This document shows positions 16,732-25,712 of a stretch of DNA of 42,756 nucleotides, one piece after another. The notes beneath the pieces are model-generated. The model did no database searches. It was not told the DNA's origin and saw only the letters and a list, made by a program, of their open reading frames with translations. Position 1 is the first letter of the stretch. Every line of letters starts with the position of its first letter. The stretch is from CAJGCS01 sp045589955. Lineage in GTDB: Bacteria; Bacillota_I; Bacilli_A; ML615J-28; CAG-313. The translations under genes and the position numbers were made by a program. The stretch is from contig JAZNQD010000014.1 of assembly GCA_045589955.1 (NCBI GenBank), positions 1-42,756 of the forward strand. The letters are read 5' to 3'.

Positions 16732-18570
16732 ATGAAAATTAAGAATATTGCGATAATTGCTCACGTTGACCACGGAAAAACTACCCTTGTCGACAAATTA
16801 CTTGCAAGCACAAAAACATTTCGTGAAAATGAAGCTGTTGCAACTTGCGTAATGGATTCAAATGATATTGAAAGAGAAAGAGGAATAACAATCCTTTCTA
16901 AAACAACAGCTGTACACTATAAAGACTATAAGATTAATATTTTAGATACTCCTGGGCATGCCGATTTTAGTGGTGAAGTTGAAAGAATCATGGGTATGGT
17001 TGATGGTGTATTACTAGTAGTTGATGCTTATGAAGGAACAATGCCTCAAACCCGTTTTGTTTTAAAAAAGGCATTAGAAAACAACTTAAAAGCTATTGTT
17101 GTTATTAACAAAGTTGATAAACCCTCATCACGTATTAGTGAAGTAATTGATGAAGTAATAGATTTATTTATTGAGCTTGGTGCAAGTGATGAACAAATTG
17201 ATTTTAAGGTTGTTTATGCCTCAGCTGTTAATAATACTTGTAGTTTATCTGAAGATCAATCTACTCAAGAAGAAGGAATGTTACCACTTCTTGATATGAT
17301 AATCTCTGAAATTCCTGATCCAATTTATGATGAAGAAGGATCCCTTTTATTCCAACCTGCATTACTAGATTATAACGATTATGTAGGCAGAATTGGTATT
17401 GGTCGTATTAAAAGAGGTAAGATCCAACTTAACAATATGGTTTCTTGTGTACGTATTGATGGAAAAGTCCAAAAATTCCGTATTCAAAAACTTTATAGCT
17501 TCTTAGGCCTTAAAAAAATTGAAGTTGAAACAGCTTATGCGACAGATGTTGTTGCAATTGCAGGACTTCCTGATATTTATGTTGGCGAAACAATCTGTGA
17601 AGTTGGTAAAGAAGAACAACTTCCTTTAATAAAGGTTAGCGAACCAACTGTCCAAATGACTTTTGGGACAAATACCAGCCCATTAAGTGGTAAAGATGGT
17701 AAGTTTGTAACAGCACGAAAGATTGAAGATCGTTTATTTCGTGAAACCCAAAGTGATGTTTCTTTAAGAGTAGAAAGAATTGGTAACAGTGAAGAATGGA
17801 ATGTTTGTGGTCGTGGAGAACTCCATTTATCAATCTTAATTGAAAACCTTCGTCGTGAAGGCTTTGAATTCCAAGTGTCACGTCCTCGTGTTATCTTAAA
17901 AGAAATTGATGGAGTTACTTGTGAACCATATGAATTCTTACAAATTGATGTTCCTGATGAATATTTAGGCCCTGCTATTGAACAAATTGGTACTCGTCAT
18001 GGTGAACTTGTCAATATGGAAAGTGGGGAAGGACAAACTAGAATAACTTATCATATTCCATCACGTGGTTTAATCGGCTTTTCAACCGAATTCTTAACCG
18101 CAACCCATGGTTATGGTATTTGTAATCATACTTTCTTAGAATATCGTCCCGTTATTGGTGATGCTGATTTCAACCGAAAATTGGGTGTGCTTGTTTCAAT
18201 GAATAATGGTACTTGTACAGCTTACGCATGTGGTCAAATGGAAGATCGTGGTGAACTTTTAATTGAACCCGGTACAGAAGTCTACGAAGGAATGATTGTT
18301 GGTATTTGTAATAAAGAAGAAGATTTAGCTGTTAATATTACGCGTGAAAAACAAATGACAAACCAAAGAAGTGCAACTAAGGATTCTACAGTTGTTTTAA
18401 AACGTCCGCGACTATTCAGTTTAGAAAATTATTTGGAGTTTATTGATGATGATGAATTAGTTGAAATTACGCCTAACTTCATTCGTCTTCGCAAAGCTAT
18501 TTTAGATACTGTCGATAGAAAGAAATTTGATTCGATTAAACTTAAAGCTAAAAAAGAAAAGAAACAGTAA
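16732..18570 (+). CDS. typA: Ribosome-associated GTPase TypA/BipA
   Basis: A 612-residue translational GTPase of the EF-G fold that acts on the ribosome during stress and 50S assembly. The G domain has AHVDHGKTT (G1), DTPGHADF (G3), NKVD (G4) and an SA motif (G5). Domain II, EF-G-like domains III/V and the TypA-specific C-terminal domain follow; GRGELHLSILIENLRREG and SRGLIGF are diagnostic. Length is normal for the family. It stands alone between its own promoter and terminator. Confidence 0.98.
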   Translation: MKIKNIAIIAHVDHGKTTLVDKLLASTKTFRENEAVATCVMDSNDIERERGITILSKTTAVHYKDYKINILDTPGHADFSGEVERIMGMVDGVLLVVDAYEGTMPQTRFVLKKALENNLKAIVVINKVDKPSSRISEVIDEVIDLFIELGASDEQIDFKVVYASAVNNTCSLSEDQSTQEEGMLPLLDMIISEIPDPIYDEEGSLLFQPALLDYNDYVGRIGIGRIKRGKIQLNNMVSCVRIDGKVQKFRIQKLYSFLGLKKIEVETAYATDVVAIAGLPDIYVGETICEVGKEEQLPLIKVSEPTVQMTFGTNTSPLSGKDGKFVTARKIEDRLFRETQSDVSLRVERIGNSEEWNVCGRGELHLSILIENLRREGFEFQVSRPRVILKEIDGVTCEPYEFLQIDVPDEYLGPAIEQIGTRHGELVNMESGEGQTRITYHIPSRGLIGFSTEFLTATHGYGICNHTFLEYRPVIGDADFNRKLGVLVSMNNGTCTAYACGQMEDRGELLIEPGTEVYEGMIVGICNKEEDLAVNITREKQMTNQRSATKDSTVVLKRPRLFSLENYLEFIDDDELVEITPNFIRLRKAILDTVDRKKFDSIKLKAKKEKKQ

Positions 18571-18571
18571 G

Positions 18572-18602
18572 AAGTTATGCACTTTTGTGCATAACTTTTT
18601 TT
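18572..18602 (+). terminator. Terminator of typA
   Basis: AAGTTATGCAC (18572-18582) and GTGCATAACTT (18587-18597) form an 11-bp stem with a TTTT loop and a T-run, starting 2 nt after the stop. Confidence 0.93.
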
Positions 18603-18666
18603 ATATAGCGAATAATATCTTGTATGAAATTTAAATATTTGTAAATACTATATCCGAGGTGATATA

Positions 18667-19104
18667 ATGGGAAAACATGAAAAAGAGATAAAAAAAGTCG
18701 TTTCCTCAATGCACATGGGTAATCTTTTATATAAAAACTATATAAAGAAAACAAATGATGAGTTGTTAAAAAAAGAACTTATGCGAGTATTAAATCGCTT
18801 TGAGAACCATGTTGATAAAATGAAAGAAGTTTGTAATAGATATCAAATTGATAATGTTGATAAACTTAATATTCGTCAAGAACTAAGCTTAAGTGTTCAG
18901 TTGATGAAACAATACAAAAACGACTATGCAATTTTATCTGATGCGATTAAAGGATTAAATATGGGGACACTTGGAATGTTAGACTTTATTCATAATAATC
19001 AAAAAATTAATTATGAAATAAAAGATTATTCGAAAGAAATTTTAAAAGATTATGATATTTTAAAAGAAAGGTTACATAAGTTTGGTTTAGAAACTTATTG
19101 TTAG
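18667..19104 (+). CDS. Small helical protein, possibly ferritin-like four-helix bundle
   Basis: 145 residues with no TM segment or signal. Four long amphipathic helices can be predicted at about 3-27, 32-60, 68-95 and 108-140, the layout of ferritin-like/DUF2383 or coat-associated bundles. Candidate metal ligands such as E5 and H49 are scattered, and I see no clear ExxH motif, so metal binding is uncertain. GAGGTGAT precedes the ATG. No convincing promoter is visible in the 60 bp after the typA terminator. It is followed 4 nt later by a small membrane-protein gene, suggesting a two-gene unit. Function not recognised. Confidence 0.7.
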   Translation: MGKHEKEIKKVVSSMHMGNLLYKNYIKKTNDELLKKELMRVLNRFENHVDKMKEVCNRYQIDNVDKLNIRQELSLSVQLMKQYKNDYAILSDAIKGLNMGTLGMLDFIHNNQKINYEIKDYSKEILKDYDILKERLHKFGLETYC

Positions 19105-19108
19105 TGTT

Positions 19109-19552
19109 ATGGTAAATTCAAAAAATATTAATTGGGTCGATACTGCCGAATTAAAGGCGGTACAAATTGATAAAAATTATGGTAAGAAAGAATCGTATAC
19201 TTCTTTAGTTTTAATGGGAATTGTTGTTTATTTAACAATGATGATTATTTCAACATATTTAGTATTTACTTATGGAGAAATGGCAATTGAGATGGCGAAT
19301 GATCTACTTAGTCAAGGTAACTTTTTCGAAGTAGCAACATATGCTTTAACCGGGCTTTCACTAATTGTTTTTGGCTTTTTATTATGGTTTACTATTAAGG
19401 GAATGAACAAAACAAGGGTAGGAATTATTCATCAAGTAAATACCAAAGAAAATTATTCGATAAATGTTGTATCTTTAATAATGGGTACGGTCTTTATCAC
19501 TTTACTTATAGGCTTTACAATTTTAAGAATAATTATGTCATATTTTATGTAA
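19109..19552 (+). CDS. Small membrane protein, function unknown
   Basis: 147 residues with about three TM segments (28-52, 74-98, 119-145) and a charged N-terminal segment of about 25 residues. No family recognised. It has only a weak ribosome site and starts 4 nt after the upstream stop, so coupled translation is likely. The stop codon is part of the terminator stem. Confidence 0.7.
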   Translation: MVNSKNINWVDTAELKAVQIDKNYGKKESYTSLVLMGIVVYLTMMIISTYLVFTYGEMAIEMANDLLSQGNFFEVATYALTGLSLIVFGFLLWFTIKGMNKTRVGIIHQVNTKENYSINVVSLIMGTVFITLLIGFTILRIIMSYFM

Positions 19553-19577
19553 CAAGCGTTAGCTTGTTATTTTTTTG
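19550..19577 (+). terminator. Terminator overlapping the stop codon of the small membrane-protein gene
   Basis: TAACAAGC (19550-19557) pairs with GCTTGTTA (19562-19569), loop GTTA, then a T-run. The first three bases are the stop codon of the preceding gene. Confidence 0.8.
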
Positions 19578-19602
19578 GCTTTTAAAAAGATTATATTATC
19601 CC

Positions 19603-19631
19603 TTGTAAAAAAAACAAAAAAATGTTATAAT
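19603..19631 (+). promoter_or_regulatory. Promoter of the DUF1538/P-II operon
   Basis: TTGTAA at 19603-19608, a 17-bp spacer and TATAAT at 19626-19631, with TG at 19623-19624. Predicted start near 19638. A strong AAGGAGGTG at 19661-19669 serves the ATG at 19675. Confidence 0.8.
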
Positions 19632-19674
19632 AAGTTAAATATAACAAGATGAAAAATTAAAAGGAGGTGTAAAA

Positions 19675-21249
19675 ATGTTTAAGCTACTACTGGAAAAATT
19701 AAAAGAATCTGTGTTATCAGTTTTACCGGTTTTTGCAATCGTAATTGTTCTTTTAGTACTTGGCATTTTTACTGGGACTTTTACTTTAAGTGATCCTGAA
19801 AATGTATGGACAATTGTTTTATTCTTAGTTGGTTCAGTTATGCTTATTGCAGGATTATCTTTGTTTTCACTTGGTGCTGATTTATCACTACTTAAAGTTG
19901 GTGAACAAGTTGGTAATTATTTAACTAATAAACGTAAAGTATGGTTATTATTACTAATGGGTTTTTTAATTGGGGTTATAATTACAGTTGCAGAACCCGA
20001 TTTATTAGTCCTTGCCAAGCGATTCTCAATTCCTGATTTTGTTTTGATTATTGTGGTGGCAGTAGGAGTAGGGGTGTTTTTAGCTCTAGCCTTACTAAGA
20101 ATTATTCTTCAAGTTAGCTTAGTAAAATTATTAATCATTGTTTATATTATAACATTTGGATTAGCTTTTGTTGTTAATGCTATTAACCCATCGTTTTTAC
20201 CAGTTGCTTTTGACTCAGGTGGAGTCACAACCGGACCAATGACAGTGCCATTTATTTTAGCCCTAGGGGTTGGGGTTGCCCATGCTCGTGGGGGTAAAAA
20301 ATCAAATGATGATAGCTTTGGTTTAGTTGCTTTATGTTCAGTCGGACCTATCTTAGCAGTACTAATTTTAGGGTTTTTTACTGAGGCTGGAAATGATGCT
20401 CATCAATACGAAACAATTAATACTTTTAATCTTGCACTTAAAGAATTAGGAACTGTCTTTGTTGCAAAACTTGGCGATATTGGTAAAGCAATTTCAGGAA
20501 CATTATTGTTTATTATAATATTTGAATTTGTTTTTTTAAGAGTAAAATTTAAAAAATTCTTAAAATTATTCTTAGGGATTGTTTATGTCTTTTTTGGCGT
20601 TGCCATTTTCTTATCCGGGGCCGAAATTGGTTTTGAGAAGATTGGTGACTTAATTGGTAATATTTTTGGTGGTTTAAATTATCCTTGGTTAATTGTTCCT
20701 GTGGGAATGATCATTGGTTTCTTTGTTGTTATGGCCGAACCAAGTGTTCAAGTTTTAAATAAACAAGTAGAAGAAATTACTGCTGGTGCAATTTCGCGTA
20801 AAGTAATGTTATTTACTTTAGCAATTGGTGTTGCCATTTCGATTGGTTTATCTTTTGTTAGAATAATCTTCCAAATTAATATTTTATGGATTATTGTTCC
20901 TGGTTATGCAATTGCGATCTTACTTTCTTTATTTTCTCCCAAAATCTTTTCGGCAATTGCCTTTGACTCAGGCGGTGTTGCATCAGGTCCTATGACCGCA
21001 ACATTCCTTCTACCAATGGCATCAGGCCTTATTGAAGCACTTTCAACTGGAGATAATATTATTGAATTCTCATTTGGTACAGTTGCACTTGTTGCAATGA
21101 CACCATTAATTGTTATTCAAGTTTTAGGTATTATTTATAAAATTAAAACAACAATTAAAACTAGAACTAAAGTTAGAGAAATTGAACCAATCATTAACTT
21201 TAAAGTTGACATCACTAAATGGATAGAGGATGGTGTAGTACATGAATAG
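19675..21249 (+). CDS. DUF1538 membrane protein (duplicated transporter-like)
   Basis: A 524-residue integral membrane protein with about 13 TM segments. It is an internal duplication: AFDSGG followed by GPMT occurs at 178-183 and again at 429-434, and the flanking helices align. Acidic D180 and D431 inside membrane-embedded motifs are candidate ion or substrate residues. This is the DUF1538 pattern, a family often encoded with P-II-like proteins; its substrate is, to my knowledge, not established. It overlaps the first P-II-like gene by 8 bp. By analogy with the AmtB/GlnK pairing, the P-II proteins may gate it (inference). Confidence 0.88.
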   Translation: MFKLLLEKLKESVLSVLPVFAIVIVLLVLGIFTGTFTLSDPENVWTIVLFLVGSVMLIAGLSLFSLGADLSLLKVGEQVGNYLTNKRKVWLLLLMGFLIGVIITVAEPDLLVLAKRFSIPDFVLIIVVAVGVGVFLALALLRIILQVSLVKLLIIVYIITFGLAFVVNAINPSFLPVAFDSGGVTTGPMTVPFILALGVGVAHARGGKKSNDDSFGLVALCSVGPILAVLILGFFTEAGNDAHQYETINTFNLALKELGTVFVAKLGDIGKAISGTLLFIIIFEFVFLRVKFKKFLKLFLGIVYVFFGVAIFLSGAEIGFEKIGDLIGNIFGGLNYPWLIVPVGMIIGFFVVMAEPSVQVLNKQVEEITAGAISRKVMLFTLAIGVAISIGLSFVRIIFQINILWIIVPGYAIAILLSLFSPKIFSAIAFDSGGVASGPMTATFLLPMASGLIEALSTGDNIIEFSFGTVALVAMTPLIVIQVLGIIYKIKTTIKTRTKVREIEPIINFKVDITKWIEDGVVHE

Positions 21250-21583
21250 TGTTAAAGGATTATCACTTATCGTTACTTTTGTTGATCGAAATAAAGGTAA
21301 AAAAATAATTAAATATTTTAATAAACTAGGCTGTACTTACCATAACATTTTTATTGGCAAAGGTACTGCATCTAAAGAAATCTATGAATTTTTAGGCGTA
21401 GGTGTCATTGAAAAAGATGTTATCTTCTCAGTTTGTGAAAGTACATCGCGAGATTATTTATTTAAAGTACTTATTCAAAAATTTAAGTTTAATAAACCAG
21501 GACATGGTGTTGCTTGTTCTATACCAATTGATTCAATTGATAGTCTAAGCGCTTTAAAAGCTGTGCTTGGTAAGGAGGAGTAA
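21242..21583 (+). CDS. P-II-like regulatory protein (1)
   Basis: 113 residues with the ferredoxin-like beta-alpha-beta pattern of small P-II-type proteins: LSLIVTFVDRNKGKKIIKYF, then HNIFIGKGTAS (T-loop and B-loop position) and KPGHGVACSIPID near the end. It is more diverged than the following copy. It overlaps the transporter gene by 8 bp (ATGAATAG) and ends 1 nt before the second P-II gene. Probably a trimeric sensor of nucleotide or metabolite that binds the DUF1538 protein (inference). Confidence 0.75.
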   Translation: MNSVKGLSLIVTFVDRNKGKKIIKYFNKLGCTYHNIFIGKGTASKEIYEFLGVGVIEKDVIFSVCESTSRDYLFKVLIQKFKFNKPGHGVACSIPIDSIDSLSALKAVLGKEE

Positions 21584-21584
21584 T

Positions 21585-21884
21585 ATGACTCACATGATAT
21601 TAGCTATTTGTAATACTGGTTTTGCTGATGAAGTTATGGAAGTGGCCAAAACTGCAGGAGCAAAAGGGGGAACAATCCTTCATGGACGTGGTTCAGTTCA
21701 AAAAGATGCCCTACAATTTTTAAGTATTACGATTGAACCAGAAAAAGAAGTTGTAATTATTATTGCAGGTTCAGAAAAAAATGATATAATGCAAGCAATA
21801 GCCAAAGAAATGGGTGTTGGGACAAAAGCACATACGATTTGTTTATCCCTTCCTGTTGATGGCGTTGCAGGACTTAACCTATAG
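21585..21884 (+). CDS. P-II-like regulatory protein (2)
   Basis: 99 residues. The ATG at 21585 is chosen because AAGGAGGAG (21572-21580) precedes it; a start at 21567 would overlap the upstream gene without a ribosome site. The sequence MILAICNTGFADEVMEVAK then GGTILHGRGS, and a final HTICLSLPVDGVAGL, matches P-II-like proteins, with the Gly-rich GRGS at the T-/B-loop. No uridylylation Tyr is evident. Two unequal P-II copies could form a heteromer or act on different partners. Confidence 0.85.
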   Translation: MTHMILAICNTGFADEVMEVAKTAGAKGGTILHGRGSVQKDALQFLSITIEPEKEVVIIIAGSEKNDIMQAIAKEMGVGTKAHTICLSLPVDGVAGLNL

Positions 21885-21896
21885 GAGGTATTTATA

Positions 21897-22949
21897 ATGG
21901 GTTTATTTAATAGTATTAGAAGACAATTATTAAAAGTTATCAAATGGGATGATCCAACAGAGTCAACTATTGTTTATCGCTATCCAATGACAGATCGTGA
22001 TGAAATCATGAATGGCTGTCAATTGATTGTTGCTGAATCACAAGTAGCGATGCTTGTTTCAGGTGGTAAAATTGCTGATGTATTTGAACCAGGAACACAC
22101 AAATTAACTACTAAGAATATTCCAATTCTTACAAAATTATTAAGCTTACCTTATGATTTTGATTCACCTTATAAAGCTGATGTTTATTATGTAAATACAA
22201 AACAATTTATTGACTTAAAATGGGGTACACCAAGTAGAGTTATGATGCGTGATGCTGATTTTGGTGTAGTTAGAATTGGTGCTCGCGGTAAATACTCATT
22301 TAGAGTAAATGATGCAGCATTATTTATGAAAGAAATCTTTGGTACAAATCGTGAATATTCTACAAGTGCGATTCAAGAGTACTTAAAGAGTATTATTGTT
22401 TCTAATTTTGCTGATGCACTAGCTGAGGCCAAAATTCCTGCTTTAGACTTAGCCGCAAGTTATGTTGAACTTGGTGATGTTGTACGTCAATGTGTGATTG
22501 AAGATTTCAATAAACTAGGTATTTCAATTGTTAATGTACTTGTTGAAAGTATTACTTTACCAGAAGAAGTTGAAAAAGCAATGGATCAAAGAGCTTCAAT
22601 TGGTGTATTAAAAGATGAAATGAATACATTTACACAATATCAAACTGCTCAAGCAATTCGCGAAGCCGCAAACAATGAAAATGGTGGTGCTGCAGGTGCA
22701 GGTGTAGGTCTTGGTGCTGGTGTTGCTATGGGTCAAGCTATGGCAAATGCGATGAATAATCAAAATCAAAATACACAACAACCCCAAAATGGACCAGTTT
22801 GTCCAAACTGTGGAGTAGCTTATAATGCAGGTGCAAAATTTTGTTCAAACTGTGGTAATAAACTAGGTGGGAAAAAATTCTGTACTAATTGTGGTAATGA
22901 AATTACTCCTAATGCTAAATTTTGTGAACACTGTGGGCAAAAACAATAA
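21897..22949 (+). CDS. SPFH-domain protein with C-terminal zinc ribbons (YdjI-like)
   Basis: 350 residues. The N-terminal ~240 residues are an SPFH/band-7 domain of the type annotated as virion core protein, similar to Bacillus YdjI. An Ala/Gly-rich linker (about 258-278) and an Asn/Gln stretch follow. Two zinc ribbons close the protein: CPNCG...FCSNCG and FCTNCG...FCEHCG. In B. subtilis, YdjG-YdjH-YdjI form a membrane complex recruiting the stress protein PspA; this gene is followed by a YdjG-like gene but no PspA is nearby. Its ribosome site is AGGAGG, 12 nt after the P-II gene. Confidence 0.88.
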   Translation: MGLFNSIRRQLLKVIKWDDPTESTIVYRYPMTDRDEIMNGCQLIVAESQVAMLVSGGKIADVFEPGTHKLTTKNIPILTKLLSLPYDFDSPYKADVYYVNTKQFIDLKWGTPSRVMMRDADFGVVRIGARGKYSFRVNDAALFMKEIFGTNREYSTSAIQEYLKSIIVSNFADALAEAKIPALDLAASYVELGDVVRQCVIEDFNKLGISIVNVLVESITLPEEVEKAMDQRASIGVLKDEMNTFTQYQTAQAIREAANNENGGAAGAGVGLGAGVAMGQAMANAMNNQNQNTQQPQNGPVCPNCGVAYNAGAKFCSNCGNKLGGKKFCTNCGNEITPNAKFCEHCGQKQ

Positions 22950-22951
22950 TT

Positions 22952-24028
22952 ATGGGGGAAAAGAATAATGTAAATGGGGCCGAATTTTTGTGCCCAGAAT
23001 GTGGTGGTCAGCTTACCTTTAATCCAAATGATTCAACGATTGTTTGTTCATATTGTGGTTTTAAAGAAGAAGTAGTCGGCGATGCCACAAATGTCGAGTA
23101 TGATTTTGAAAGTGCCGAACTTGATGAGGAAAATTGGATTGGTGAAACAATCGTTTATCGCTGTCATAACTGCGATGCCGAAAATGTTGTTTCTAAAAAT
23201 GATATTTGTAATATTTGTCCATTTTGTGGATCTAATCAAATTATTCAAACTGATGAAATTCCTGGAATTAAACCTCATTCTGTAGTTAGTTTTACAATAG
23301 ACAAAACTAAAGCTGATGATGCTTATCGAAGAAAGATTAAAAATAATATCTTTGTTCCACGTGCTGTAAAGAAAATGAATATTCAACTAATAACATCAGG
23401 TGTCTATCTTCCGGTTTGGAGTTTTGACACTGACTCATCAAGCGTTTATTCGGGTATGCTTGGAAAAACTTATACTACCACTGTTGGATCTGGCGATAAT
23501 AAACGAGTTGTCACAAGAGTTAGATGGTATCCAATAGCTGGTAAACAAGAATTATTCTTTGATGATTTATTAGTAAATTCCGGGAAAAAGATTACAAGTA
23601 CCGAACTTAGAAAATTAGAACCTTTTGATACAAATAATGCTTATTTGTATGAACAAAAATACTTGGCAGGTTTTGTTGCTGAACACTATACAATAAAACT
23701 TAATAGTGCTTGGAACACTTGTCAAATCCGAATGAAAGAAGAAATTAAAAGAAAAATTCTAAGTCGCTATATTTATGACCGAATTGGTTATTTACATGTT
23801 AATACAAACTTTCAGGATATCAAATATAAATATGTTCTGGTACCAGTTTGGATTGGAGTTTTTAAATATGGTAAAAAGAATTATCGTTTTTTAGTAAATG
23901 GTACTAACGATAAAAGATTATATGCAAAATTACCTTTATCTGGTTTAAAGATTTTCTTCTTTGTTGTAGGAATAATTGCTCTAGTTATTTTGCTATTATT
24001 CTTACTGATATTATTTATGAATGAATAG
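22952..24028 (+). CDS. Zinc-ribbon membrane protein (YdjG-like)
   Basis: 358 residues. An N-terminal TFIIB-type ribbon (C14-x2-C17 ... CSYC) is followed by a second ribbon CHNC...CPFCG at about 70-100. A beta-rich middle region follows, and a single TM segment lies at about 333-355 with a very short tail. This layout matches the YdjG family. It starts 2 nt after the SPFH gene. Together they probably form a membrane-stress or lipid-domain complex; the association with P-II-like proteins is unusual. Confidence 0.82.
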   Translation: MGEKNNVNGAEFLCPECGGQLTFNPNDSTIVCSYCGFKEEVVGDATNVEYDFESAELDEENWIGETIVYRCHNCDAENVVSKNDICNICPFCGSNQIIQTDEIPGIKPHSVVSFTIDKTKADDAYRRKIKNNIFVPRAVKKMNIQLITSGVYLPVWSFDTDSSSVYSGMLGKTYTTTVGSGDNKRVVTRVRWYPIAGKQELFFDDLLVNSGKKITSTELRKLEPFDTNNAYLYEQKYLAGFVAEHYTIKLNSAWNTCQIRMKEEIKRKILSRYIYDRIGYLHVNTNFQDIKYKYVLVPVWIGVFKYGKKNYRFLVNGTNDKRLYAKLPLSGLKIFFFVVGIIALVILLLFLLILFMNE

Positions 24029-24038
24029 GTGATGAAAT

Positions 24039-25034
24039 ATGAATGCTTATAAACCTATCTTAGGTCTTTTAGAAACACAAATTGCAATTAAATTTGTTAA
24101 AGATACATTTGAACAAAAACTTGCAACTGCTCTTAATTTAACTAGAGTATCTGCTCCATTATTTGTATATTCAAACTCTGGTTTAAATGACTATTTAAGT
24201 GGCTTTGAAAGACCGGTAAGTTTTAAAGCACTTGAGTTTAATGATGAGATTGAAATTGTTCATTCCCTTGCCAAATGGAAAAGAATGGCTCTTCAAAAAT
24301 ATAACTTTAAACCAGGCAGTGGTTTATATACTGATATGAATGCAATAAGACGCGATGAAAACACTGATGCCTTACATTCTTTATATGTTGACCAATGGGA
24401 CTGGGAAAAAGTTTTATTAGATGAAAATCGTAATCTTTCTTATCTATCAGAAGTTGTTAAAACTATTTATGGTGTTATTTATGAAGTTGGTGTTCTTGTT
24501 GAAAGTAAATATCCATCTTTAAAAAATAATCTACCTAGGGATATAAAAATCTTATCAACTCAAGAACTTGAAGATTTATATCCAAATAAAACAGGAAAAG
24601 AAAGAGAGAATTTAATCACAAAAAAATATGGTGCAGTCTTTATAACCCAAATTGGTTGGCCACTTGAAAGTGGAAAACCTCATGATGGTCGTGCACCTGA
24701 CTACGATGATTGGTACTTAAATGGTGATATTTTGGTTTGGGATGAAGAACTAAACATTGCTTTAGAATTATCATCAATGGGAATTCGTGTAAACAAAGAT
24801 TCTTTATATAAACAAGTAATGCATAAATCAAATAATCTAGATCATAAACTAGATAATGATTATGCAAAACAAGTATTAAATAATGAATTACCACTTACAA
24901 TAGGTGGAGGTATTGGCCAATCTCGTTTATGTATGTTCTTCCTTAAGAAGCGACATATTGGCGAAGTTCAAGTATCAATTTGGAAAAAAGAAGATCTTGA
25001 ACGACTTGCAAAAGAAAATATTATTTTATTATAA
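24039..25034 (+). CDS. asnA: Aspartate-ammonia ligase (asparagine synthetase A)
   Basis: 331 residues, the normal AsnA length. It makes asparagine from aspartate, ATP and free ammonia and has a class-II aminoacyl-tRNA-synthetase fold. Diagnostic stretches include TRVSAPLFV, the motif-2-like LHSLYVDQWDWEK, RAPDYDDW and GGGIGQSRLCM. The start follows AGGTGAT. It sits in one operon with the P-II-like proteins, 10 nt after the YdjG-like gene, which suggests that the operon is linked to ammonium status (inference). Confidence 0.97.
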   Translation: MNAYKPILGLLETQIAIKFVKDTFEQKLATALNLTRVSAPLFVYSNSGLNDYLSGFERPVSFKALEFNDEIEIVHSLAKWKRMALQKYNFKPGSGLYTDMNAIRRDENTDALHSLYVDQWDWEKVLLDENRNLSYLSEVVKTIYGVIYEVGVLVESKYPSLKNNLPRDIKILSTQELEDLYPNKTGKERENLITKKYGAVFITQIGWPLESGKPHDGRAPDYDDWYLNGDILVWDEELNIALELSSMGIRVNKDSLYKQVMHKSNNLDHKLDNDYAKQVLNNELPLTIGGGIGQSRLCMFFLKKRHIGEVQVSIWKKEDLERLAKENIILL

Positions 25035-25046
25035 GTAGGAGGTTAT

Positions 25047-25583
25047 ATGAAAAAAATATTAGTATTCTTATTTACAGTAATTAGTGCATTCCTTTTAACA
25101 GGATGTCAAGATATTAAAGAAATTGTTAATGAAGTTAAAAACATTGTTATTGAAGAATCAGTTAATAAACTTGCCGAAGAAGTCGGTATCGAAAACTTTG
25201 AATTACCTGAACACAAAGATTTATCAATTGAATTTGACTATAATAAAGAAAGTGATGTTTCTAAACTAGAACTTGAAATCATTGAACCAGAATGTGAACT
25301 ATCAGAATACAAAGACCAACTTGTTGGTTATGTTGAAGATGCTTTACAAGAACACATCAACCTTGAAGACTTCCCTGATTTTGAACCTGAAACTATTGAA
25401 GGTGGATATGAATGGTTCTACACTTATGAAAAGGAATTAGAAGATGGAACTTTTGAAGAAGTTAGAGTAAGTATCATCTTAAAAGAAGTTGAAGGAGATT
25501 TCCTTTTAGACTTAGAACTTGAAAATCTTGGTGATATTTTCGCAAATATCAAAGAAACAATTGAAAAAGAAACACAAGAATAA
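25047..25583 (+). CDS. Acidic lipoprotein, function unknown
   Basis: 178 residues with lipobox LTGC after a short signal peptide. The mature part is very rich in Glu and Asp, with Lys next. It may form helices in the first 40 residues and beta strands later. No family recognised. It starts 12 nt after asnA behind AGGAGG and ends the operon at a strong terminator. Confidence 0.75.
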   Translation: MKKILVFLFTVISAFLLTGCQDIKEIVNEVKNIVIEESVNKLAEEVGIENFELPEHKDLSIEFDYNKESDVSKLELEIIEPECELSEYKDQLVGYVEDALQEHINLEDFPDFEPETIEGGYEWFYTYEKELEDGTFEEVRVSIILKEVEGDFLLDLELENLGDIFANIKETIEKETQE

Positions 25584-25596
25584 TAAATTCATAAAA

Positions 25597-25629
25597 AATC
25601 AGTGTATATTGTACACTGATTGTTTTTTT
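25597..25629 (+). terminator. Terminator of the DUF1538-asnA operon
   Basis: AATCAGTGTA (25597-25606) pairs with TACACTGATT (25612-25621), loop TATTG, followed by a run of seven T. Confidence 0.93.
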
Positions 25630-25630
25630 A

Positions 25631-25639
25631 TGATATACT
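25631..25639 (+). promoter_or_regulatory. Possible extended -10 promoter for the small lipoprotein genes
   Basis: TGaTATACT at 25631-25639 has an extended -10 but no good -35 at 17 bp; TTGTAC lies 19 bp upstream inside the terminator. The leader to the ATG at 25713 would be about 67 nt. Confidence 0.35.
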
Positions 25640-25712
25640 AATCGTAAATCAATTTTAATTTATAATTAATTTATAGTTATATTTTTGTAAATTAAGGAAA
25701 GAAGATGATTTA

